Below, piece by piece: positions 34,426 to 44,238 of a stretch of DNA of 64,000 bases. A program made the position numbers and the translations under genes. Origin of the DNA: Antitrichia curtipendula (Eukaryota; Streptophyta; Bryopsida; Hypnales; Leucodontaceae); assembly GCA_951230915.1 (NCBI GenBank), contig OX579635.1, positions 26,474,001 to 26,538,000 of the forward strand, written 5' to 3'. Within the stretch, counting starts at the first letter, position 1, and each line of letters opens with the position of its first letter. The notes under the pieces were generated by a model. The model was given only the letters and a program-made list of their open reading frames with translations, was not told the origin of the DNA and made no database searches.

Positions 34426-34515
34426 TTAATTCCTTAACCTGCTTAAAGCATACTTTGCTATTCATTGTTGTAGTCTCCAATATCCCCTCTTGTTATTGGC
34501 TTGAAGAACCATTAA

Positions 34516-35438
34516 CCCCTAAAGTCCCAAGACCATTTTTCCATCAAAAACCACTCAAAACTGCCATTTCTAGAGCAAAGAGCAAAAAAAAAAATTTATG
34601 TTTTTTTTTTGCATATTTAACCGTAGGATCTTGTACTAGACTAGTGTAAGAATGTGTGGAAGAAATTTCAGAAATTTTGACCGTGTAGATTGCAAGATAT
34701 TTGCATTTAAAGTGAAAGAATCTAGTATTTTTGCACCTTGCTCAACTACATTTTTTGGCTTTGAACCTTTTTAACTTAAAATTTTTGCTCTAATGATTTT
34801 GAATTTCTAATTTTTTATAATGAAGAATTGAGTTGAGAATCTAGGAAAAAAAATTTAAGAAGAAACACTTAGATTTCACTCATTAAAAAATTGTTAAGTA
34901 GAAGTAGGTTCAAGATTGAAGGAAAAATTAAATCATTAATAGCTCTAAGATAGAATTGAAATATACTAATCTCAATGGTGAGATTGCTCTAGCAAGAAAC
35001 TTTGACCTTGTGAAACTTTTTTTTTTTAAATTGTTAAAATTGAGTTCACGAATGAGTCCTACAAGTTATTTTTTCAAAAAGATACTATAACTGCCCGAAA
35101 AATAAGATTGATCATAACTTTTCCATAACAAATCCAAATGGAATGAATAAAAGCTTCCCATGTAAATAAGAATAAAATTTATATGAAATAAATTTAAAAA
35201 AATTTTAATTTAAAGTTTTTTTGAGGATTTTTTTTTGCCCGCCGAACTAAAATTTGGGGGTTTTGTGCCATAACTTTTGCTCCCGGGCACCGATTGAAAT
35301 AAAAATTACATTTTCGGAAAGCTAATGTGATTTTCTATCTTCACACAAAAATTCAAAAAATCACAAAAAATATTGAGACCGTAGGAGCCTGCCCGAAATC
35401 CATTTTGTCCCTCAAGGGGACAATTGGGACTCTAGGGG
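34516..35438. mobile_element. TTAA-flanked CCCCTA element, copy 2 (piggyBac-like, non-autonomous)
   Basis: Left TTAA/CCCCTAAAGTCCCAAG and right (inverse) TTAA/CCCCTAGAGTCCCAA. TTAA is exact on both sides (34512-34515, 35439-35442), as for piggyBac. The 923-bp interior is non-coding. It follows copy 1 after only 82 bp. Confidence 0.72.
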
Positions 35439-35442
35439 TTAA

Positions 35443-36755
35443 AGTAGGAGGTCTATAAATCACCCACCTAATAACTGAAATTGAATTTTGGAGAGGTGAA
35501 GCTTCTTGAAATATTTTTTAGTAAATTTTCCTTGAAAGACATGTGGAATTGGCATTTAATCCTAGTCATTTCATATTCTTGGGAGCTTTGTGGAATTAGT
35601 TATAAAATGTTGAAGTTGAAATGGTATATGGCTCTAAAAATTGTCCACCTTCTAAAATGTACATTGTTTATACATTGTTAAAGGCTAGGAAAAGTTAGCA
35701 TGTACGAATAGTGTACATTTTAGGAGGTGGACAATTTTAGAACTTCATACCTTGTTACCTTTTGTTTTCTTCTCAGGACCAAGACAACTAGTGAGATGTC
35801 TTGTGAGTTAGCTTGAGAGCAACTACACCTTTGCATGCAAGAGTTAACCCCACTGGCTTTTGGCACACTCTAGTTGTGAATGTTCTCCCACCCTTAGACG
35901 CTAGGAATAAAAAATTTGAGCATCCCCTCCAAAAATTGAGCTTGGCACAGAATTGCACGGAATTCTATAATATTGCTCATCAACCTTGCCGAGCCTCCAA
36001 TTTTAAATTTGTTGTTGAAATCTCACCATTTCAATAACTCGTTGGACAAGCAATAATAGTGGTATGAATAATAGACTTGATTGCATGAAAAGTAGCCCAC
36101 ATATTATTGAATGTGTTGGATATTCCACGTAATGGTGGGAACTTGGTAAATGGGTTTAGAAAAGAGCTTGAATTGAGCCCATTATGACACATTTGGCCCA
36201 TCAAATTTGTTAAGTAAGGATGTGAGTGCTTTGATATGAATTAATAATGCTTGCGACTCTCTCCCTTATATTGATGCCATTTTCTTGTATTGCTTTTCTT
36301 GGTTGTATGAGAAGCATTGATTAGCCCTTTTATGGTTCTGAATGGAGAAGTCACCGCTCTCTTAAATAATGGAAGAAGATGTGCAAGTTGTAGTAGGAGT
36401 TTTTCTTCTTCTAGGGTAACTACACCTCATTTGAAATCCTTTGTAAAATTGACCTCTAGATATAATTCTTGTCTAAAATATATTCTCACTATTCATAAAA
36501 GTCAAGGATTGATTTTAAAAACAATTATTTTTAGCACTTTCATCCGGGGTCCAATAAATGTGTAAGAAGGCAATCTACAATATTTTTTTGACTTCCAACA
36601 AGATCCAATCAAAAATTAGGCAATTTAATAATAAAAAATAGCACTTAATTGTTTTTTTGGACTCATTTAGGTGTGTAATCTTAGAAGCATATCAAGTCAT
36701 CAAGGTGAGGCTTTCCCAACGCATCATTAAAGAGTCATGCAATAAGTTCTTTCTT
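35443..36755. other. AT-rich intergenic region with a short hairpin
   Basis: Around 35637-35665 the sequence TTGTCCACCTTCTAAAATGTACA recurs in inverse at 35712-35735 (TGTACATTTTAGGAGGTGGACAA), with arms of about 23 bp and a 46-bp loop: a small MITE-like hairpin. No gene is evident elsewhere. Confidence 0.5.
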
Positions 36756-36930
36756 GATAGTTGTTAGTAATTTTTTGGTTTGGATTCTGCTTCTCTTCTC
36801 TTTTTCTTTTTTCTGTTTTGCTCTTATCTCTTCATTTGCCAGCCTCGGCTTGGCTGTTGTTCTCTGGTTTTTTCTTAATGCAATGGTACTTTCCATTTGT
36901 TCAAAAAAAAAAAGATAGTTGTTAGTAATT
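36756..36930 (+). mobile_element. 5'-truncated LINE-like copy with 17-bp target duplication
   Basis: GATAGTTGTTAGTAATT occurs at 36756-36772 and again at 36914-36930. The 141 bp between end in AATGCAATGGTACTTTCCA-TTTGTTC followed by 11-12 A, typical of the 3' end of plant LINEs. The interior is pyrimidine-rich and non-coding. Confidence 0.8.
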
Positions 36931-37346
36931 GTTTCATTTGGGAAAGACCTCTATCAAGTCTTTCCAAAAGAATTGCACAACCTAAAAAGCTACGCATTTA
37001 TGTGCAATTACTTTCAACCATAAGAATTCTAAAATTACAGTATATCGGAATTCAAAATTTTCATAGAAAAAATCAATATTTAGTTTTTAAAGATATTTCA
37101 ACCCAATTATTATTTACAATTGAACAACAATCATTCTTCATTTTGAAAAAAATTGTCAATTTTTCTTCATATGTTTTCATTCATTTTCAATACACTTGCA
37201 TTGTACCCAAAATTTGAAATTTAAAATAATTTTTTACAATTAAGAAGGGCTAAAAGAACTTCATTTTTAATATTTAGTCATTGTGGTCTTTAAGTCAATG
37301 GAGAATTCTATTTAAGAGTTTACAAGGACACATTTGGAAAAATTAA

Positions 37347-38394
37347 CCCCTGAAGAACCAAGTGTCCATTCAACATACGCAAGAAATCTCGGGTAGGTTC
37401 CTACAAATTCATTTTCGGTTGGATGTTCATGAAATTTGAACACAATGTGTAAACATGTACCTCCTTTGTGAAAAAATAATTTTTTTTTTATCGGGTGTCC
37501 GGATCGAAAGTTATATTGCCCTAAACTTTTGAGGCAGCTTGAGCAATTTGGAAATCTTTGGAGAATCTTTTGTAAAAAAGATCAACAAGTTTTGAAATTT
37601 GGCATATATGTAAATAATCAAATATGGCATACAATTGTCCAAAAAAAATAAAGTTTAGTTGTCAAATCACATTCTAAGAGGAGTCAAACTTTGTTAGCTA
37701 TGATGGGGTAGTTTTAAGAAAAAACACTTTTTTCTAACTTCAAGTCCTATTATCTTGCAATTGGTGAAGTCAAAATTCTTGAATTTTTTTCCACATATTC
37801 CAAATGTTTGTCTCTAATTTTTCACTGTTTGGATTTCAAATAAATTATTTCCTCATTGCACAAAAAAATGACTAGTGTATTGCCAATTCACTTACCTCCT
37901 TGTATTGCAGGGTGATTTAGAATAATTTAGATTCTGTATTTTCTTCTAAATTTTTTTATGAGTGAAACCAATACCATATAGTTATGAATGGTCAAAAATC
38001 TCATGTTCGTGTAGAGCAAAAATTTTACTCCAAATGAGCCCGAAGTCTGCTGACCCTATTTCGCAGGATTAGAAAAAAAAAAAAATTCTTACTTCAAATG
38101 CTATAATCTTTCAATCCGCGTGGTGAAAAGGTCTGAAATTTTTTCCTCACTTTGATAAAATACTTTACTTTAGCTTTGTACAGTTTAAGTAGTAAAAAAA
38201 AGTTTTAATTTTCTTTTCTGAATAACATACCAAAAAGTCGCAGTTTTTGGAATATCTCCCTGGAAACAAACCACCACCCCACACCCACACCCACACCCAC
38301 ACCCACACCCACACCCACACCCACACCCACACCCACACCCACACCCACACCCACACCCACACCGGCACCGGCACCGGCACCGGTCTTTTAGGGG
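37347..38394. mobile_element. TTAA-flanked CCCCT element, copy 3, with an internal microsatellite
   Basis: Left TTAA/CCCCTGAAGAACCAAG and right (inverse) TTAA/CCCCTAAAAGACCGG. TTAA is exact on both sides (37343-37346, 38395-38398). The 1048-bp interior is non-coding and only distantly related to copies 1 and 2. It includes the CCACAC array at its right end. Confidence 0.65.
38275..38384. repeat. (CCACAC)n microsatellite followed by (CACCGG)n
   Basis: About 14 units of ACACCC/CCACAC followed by four units of GGCACC, within the right end of copy 3. The minus-strand frame through it (VWVWVW...) is not a gene. Confidence 0.95.
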
Positions 38395-38398
38395 TTAA

Positions 38399-39293
38399 CA
38401 GATAGATCCTATAAAGAACTCATTTAAAAAAAATTAAAAATATGAAAGCTATAGACTTATTTTAGATGTGAATTTTAGAAGCAAATATTTGGACCTTAAA
38501 ATATATCAATATTATAGGGATTAAAATTCATATGTAGTTGTTGTGCAAAACTTTGAGTGTTGCATTTGGATATGTCAGTCACAATCCTAAAGTAGAATTG
38601 TCTACACTGAGATATATTTGTAATCGTTGACTGAGTGTGTACAACAATAAAATGTATGGCATTTGAATACTAAGCTATACAATTTTTTTGTCATGGTGCA
38701 CTATCTGCACTATTTTTGAAACTTCAAAAATTATCAATCAAAGTGCAAATGGAATTTAAAGCGATAATTTTTTTTGCAAAACCAAATCAATCCAAGGTTC
38801 ATAATTATATCAAAAAAATCTATGAAAAATACCTATATAGTCTACAGAAGAAACATTACTTTGAAAGAATGCTTTGTCATAGTACATTATTTGCGCTATA
38901 TTTAGAAGTCTCATTGATAGCAATGGAGTCAATTTTTGAAAATTGTAAAATAGTTTTTGCAATATCAGCAAGATCCTACTTTCAAATTCATGTCATTATA
39001 GGAAAGTTTTGCCAATTTTATATTTCACTTTGATGATTAATACTTTAGCATAGGATTTGAAGGGAGGTAACAAGCATATTTTTAATTTTTACTTTAAAAA
39101 AAGTACATTATGCAAATTAAAGATGAAAACTATCTTGAACTTTTGTGAAAGTCATGCTTTAACTATAGCAATATAGGGTGGATTCTCTAGTGAATTTCTT
39201 TGTGTTGAACTCTAAGGAATAACACATTGTCTTTCAAATTGCGCATTCCATGCATATCTCAAAAATCTCTACATTTTAAATACATATAGTCTA
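38399..39293. other. AT-rich, no gene
   Basis: An open frame of 105 codons at 38716-39033 is rich in F, K, I and N with no family features; I consider it non-genic. Confidence 0.4.
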
Positions 39294-39635
39294 GGTGAAA
39301 ACACCCAAAACCATCTATGTACCCATTCTTGACAAATAGACTTCTTTAAAAAAGTGTTCCCTAAAGTTAATGTTGTTAAACCACTTCCATGTTTAACTAC
39401 AATTGGTTGATTGCGGATTTCTCTAAATTTCAGTTTTAGAACCAAGCTATGTGACAATTTCAATGGCCTAGGGACTTCCACTTTCAAAATTCATAGAAAT
39501 TACTTGTATCGTCTAATTTTATTTTTTTAATTAATGATTGTTGATTGTTGATACTACAAAAACATTTGTTTTTTAGAAAAAGGTGCCTTCAACTATGTTG
39601 AATTGCTTATTTTGATGTTTTTGGGTGTTTTCACC
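39294..39635. mobile_element. MITE with 21-bp GGTGAAAACACCC ends
   Basis: The left end GGTGAAAACACCCAAAACCATC is matched in inverse by the right end GGTGAAAACACCCAAAAACATC, with one mismatch. The 342-bp interior is non-coding. Flanks are CTA at the left and TTA at the right, possibly a diverged 3-bp duplication. Confidence 0.75.
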
Positions 39636-42600
39636 TTATTTTGATAATGTCCAGAAGTATACAAGTCCATTTAATCCCTAATTGACCAATTGACCATATA
39701 TATATGGTCGATCTGAAATTTCAAGCTTGTTTTGATGTGGGTAGTTAAATTCCTTTGACCGATTAAAAAAATTTTACAAGTAGTCTTGAAGATTAATTAT
39801 TGGAAGCTTTTATTTTTCACTGAAAAGGGTCAATATTTGATTTTTGAGTGGTCCTCAAACGCATATATGTATCAATAGTGAAGAGTAAAGCTTGCCAATT
39901 TTACTTCATTTCTTGGCTTTGAGCAAAGTTTGTCAATTTCACTTGATTTGAGATCCATAGTTGCTAGCATGCGAGCCAATGAGCATGAGCCTGTGAGTTT
40001 GTGAGCGGAAAATTTGTTTTAGAAAAAAATGGACGATAGACCTATGACCGTGGATGTATGCAATTTTGATTTTTCAAAATTGTAAATTCATGTTTCCAAA
40101 TTTAAGTCACTTACAAACCTTTTTAACAAATTTTCATTGCAACAAACTATTGTACTCAAATTTCATAGGAATCATACAATTCAAAACAATAAAGGAAAAT
40201 AAATCACACCCAAGATGTAGCTTTAAAACACACAAATCCCATCATAATGGATATCAATATATAATGATTTGACTTACAAGATATGTCAATCTCATGAGTC
40301 TAAGTCATAGTGGACTCAGTGGCAAATTCCTTGATGGTATATGAATCTAAAGTCTTTCTACCCTCAAATGCTAACCCGTCAACAAATCTAAATCATTCAA
40401 AGCATAAGTATCTCTACATCATTTTGGTTTAAGGCAACAAAAATCAGCAATATCAGTCAATGTCATGTGCTCGGCATACACTAGAAGGTCAAAAGACTTC
40501 TCTGAACTAAAGAAAAGATTTTTTTTTTCCATCAATGCATTTGTCAGCATCAGTCCTTTATGGCTGCAAATACAAAAGATATAACATTAAACTCATTAAA
40601 CATTAAAATTAGCATGCACACAAAGAATTAAGAAATTTATAAACTTATTTATTAAATCCATTGTTTTCAATAAACTTTTGAGGCACCATGGTCATGGTGT
40701 CCGGATCTTGTGAGGCCACAAACATTGGAGGCAGTTCCATAACTATAGTTGTCTTTACGGCTGGAGTGGTCTTCCTCATGGGTAGTAGGAGGGTATTGAA
40801 AATCTCCTCATTTTCCTCCAAAGCTACAATGTGGCATCTTGTGCTACGTCATGCCGTAATCAATGCACTTGTAATAAATAATATCCAATTCATTACTTGA
40901 ATGATTCATTATATGAATTCAAATTTGAATACACAATCACTAACTTCAAAGAAAATGTAATAAGGTAATATATCTCCAAGCAAAGTTCAAGAGAACTATA
41001 GAGGCAATACTCAAATACAAGATGTAGGTAGATTTTTAGATTTACTTGTTCTAGTTTTCCATGTATGTTGATTTGGATTGTTTGCATTGTTTGCATTTTG
41101 TAAATGATTAACAATACTTTTTTGAACTCACTATTACATTATTTCTTTGTGAACAAGCTATTGGCATTTTTGTGGACTCTTGTAAGCTTACATTATTTTT
41201 TGAGCTCATTGTTGCATTGCTCTCTTTGTGAGCAGGCTATTGACATTTCTATAAGCCTTGTTGAGCATGAAGAGTTGGAAAAAAATTTAGGTGTCATTAG
41301 AGGTTATAGACATTCCCTTGAAAGAAAATTAAACATTTGTTGATTCGTAATAGAGTTTAGTTGAGAGATGGCAATCAAGGATGACGTCTTATATCAAGAC
41401 ATTGAAATAAAGTAGTTCAAAGTGGAATTAGATCTTCAAATATTAATTAAGGAGATTATTGAAATGAAGAGATAAAGTGCCATCATGGAGAGCAATGTGT
41501 GGAGATGAAAAAAGGTGGTGGTTTGTCATTGTGGCTAAAGTCAATGTACCATTGAGTATTAACAAATGACTTTGATTTAGATACTCCTATTTTACAGATA
41601 TCCCCCATGTATTTTGCAATAAAGTTATCTATTCACTATGATATTCTGATTGCTTAGTGCAAACACATTTGTCACATTTTTGTGTATGCATCAGCACTTT
41701 CCAAATTAGGCAATAGCTATACTAGGTGTGCAAAGAGTTTTTTCACATGCATTGGTGGCAAAACTTTGACTTTGAAGGAGTGTACACAAAATTTGAAGAT
41801 GAAACGTGAGGTTGAAATTACCAACACAGCTAAAAGAACTAAAACAATTATTAAGAGAAGATTGCAATCTTCATATATTTAATTATAAGTCTCAACATTA
41901 TTTGTCATGCTTTCTATTATATTGCTCCTCATTTATTTTGCTTATGTCCCTTTGAGTTCCTTGTAAAAGGATATCAATTGAGGCTTCAAATAAGAAGAGC
42001 TTAGTATTTAAGCCCTTGTAACTATTGACTTAGATTGATTTTTCATAAACTCTTTTTGTAAATAATTGCTAATTAGTGCCTCAATAGTTTGTAATGAACA
42101 CATGATACTTATTGCTTATAGTAGAGTAATTACTACTAGACTTGAAATGCTAATTGCTTATTCTAGAAGGTTGTTGCTTGTTTATTGTTTCATGTTGCTT
42201 ATCGCTTATTCATCAATTTATTTCTTTGTATATAAAGGCTCATTTTAGTATGAAACATTTTGATTGGGGATCATTTAGATTCATACAAAAGAAATTGTAA
42301 TCTTGTGAGTGAACGACTGAGCACAATTATAGCAAGGGTATATATATTGCCTACCATTTTTAGTAGCACTCCTTTACAAGATAGAAATACGATTGATTTA
42401 GGTCCTGTATTTTTAAACTTATAATTATAAAAAGTAAGTCTTCTTGTGAAGACTAATGAATTTATGCATCATGCAACTCAGCCCCATGACGTCAATGTGA
42501 GGATTTTTTTTCAAAAAAATTACTCCAAAACGATATTATGAGCATGAGAAGTTTGCATATGAGGCAAAAAGCTTTTTTCTTGCAGTTAGCAATCGTGGAC

Positions 42601-43259
42601 AAATGATAAGACAATCTTTGTGTGTGAAATTTGTAGTATTAGTGATGTGCTAGTGATACTCTTAAACATCTATAGAGGTTTGAAACATACACTAGCTTGA
42701 GCAAAATCACAAGTGAAACTGTGAAAGGGACTTACCTGATAGTAGATTGAAAAATGACAGCTCTCCAGCTCAACCCTTTCTCTCCTCTCTCATTGTGGTC
42801 TGTAATTCAGTGCTCTTCATTTTGGTGGTCTTTGGTTCTATGATCTTCAGTTCTGTGATTTGCAAGTTATGCTGTCAATACTGACCACACTGCTAAGCGG
42901 TATATTGCTTGACTAGAAATTCAACTAAATGGCTTGAACTAAAGGATGCTGATTTTGTACAAATGATCCTTTAGTTAATACTATAACTTATTTTTTGCCA
43001 TTGGTATTATTTGGAAAAAACGTAACTCTATAGCTTATATTCACAATTTATTTTTATTAGGATGTTGTGACTTTGGATATCAAGAATATCATTATTCTAT
43101 GACTCTTTCATATTATGACAATTATAAGACTCTGTGGCATAAAATAAGACTCTGATATCTAAATTAGATTCTTTTTATCTATTACAAGTATGAATTTTGA
43201 AAGGAAGGTAGAATCTACTCTAATTTTAGAGAAGTAGCGAAAAAACATTTATATTTTGC
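39636..43259. other. AT-rich transposon debris, no intact gene
   Basis: A piece at 39920-40030 (inverse of ...GCATGCTAGCAAC...) is related to the inverted sequence at about 52490-52610. An imperfect 80-bp tandem duplication (CTCTTTGTGAGCAGGCTATT type) lies at 41120-41270. ORFs near 41104-41343 and 41682-41882 could be fragments of a transposon gene, but I cannot name them. Confidence 0.4.
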
Positions 43260-43789
43260 AGCATGACCAAAAATGGAAGTACCGCCTAGCAGCCCAAAAA
43301 GTACTGTCAAATCTGATGGCACTTTTGGAGCTCGCTCACACTATCCCCATTTTCAATCATGTTGCAAATAAATAAATAAAATTTTGTTTTATTTTTGGAC
43401 ATGACCAAAAATGGGTGTACCGCCTAGAGGCCCGAAAAGTATTGTTGGATCCAATGGCACTTTTGGAGCTCACTCACACTACCCCCATTTTTGGTTATGC
43501 TGCAAAAATAAAATAAAAAGATAAAAAATATTTCATTTTATTTCATTTTTTCGAACTTGACCAAAAATGGGGTACTGCCTAGCAACCCGAAAAGTACCAT
43601 CGGACCTGACGGTATTTGGGGGGCTTGCTCACACTACCCCCATTTTCAGTCAATAATCAATTTTTTTTTTGAGAATTGACTGTAAATAGGGGAATTGTTG
43701 GGTCCAACGGTCATCTTGAAGCTCTTTCACATTACACCCGTTTTCAATATCAATGAAAAATGGATTTTATTGTTGTTGTTATTGTTATT

Positions 43790-43820
<31 letters not shown>

Positions 43821-44046
43821 ATTTTTGACTGAAAATGGGGGTAGTGTGAACAATCTCCAAAAGTATCGTCGGACCCGATGGTACTTTTTGGGCTGATGGT
43901 GTTACCCCCATTTTTGATCATGTGACAAAAGCAAAAAAAAAAAAAAAAAATTATTTTTTATTTTTTCACAACATGACCAAAAATGGAGGTAATGTGAGTG
44001 ATATCCAATAGTACCATCGGACCTGACAATAGTTTTTTGGGCTACT
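43260..44046. repeat. Hairpin-unit array, left half
   Basis: Units contain CATGACCAAAAATGGGGGTA (or variant) and, after about 90-120 bp with TTTTGGAGCTCGCTCACAC, the inverse TACCCCCATTTTTGGTCATG. Neighbouring units abut through an AT-rich loop, giving hairpins with ~20-bp stems. At least four units are diverged from each other. A (TTG)n/(ATT)n microsatellite lies at 43767-43820. The array continues after the retrotransposon at 47448. Confidence 0.75.
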
Positions 44047-44238
44047 TGTTACGAGTAGACACTCGTCTGGATTTACTAGTGCTTAGCAAGGAGGTAGTTA
44101 GAACGGTCATGGTGTCTTCCTTATAGTAAGTGAGAGGAGGCCTTCCCTCTCACTTGTCATCTTGTTTACTTATGAATATTATTAATATGAGAAACCTTGG
44201 TTCATGATGTAAGAGTGTCAACATGAATGGATCCCTAA
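44047..44238 (+). repeat. 5' LTR of the gypsy element
   Basis: Begins TGTTACGAGTAGACACTCG and ends ATGGATCCCTAA, two bases short of the 3' LTR. The ATG at 44223 that opens the pol frame lies in this LTR. Confidence 0.88.

Noticed and set aside
38165..38380. VWVWVW repeat protein on the minus strand
   Set aside because: It is the translation of the CCACAC microsatellite.
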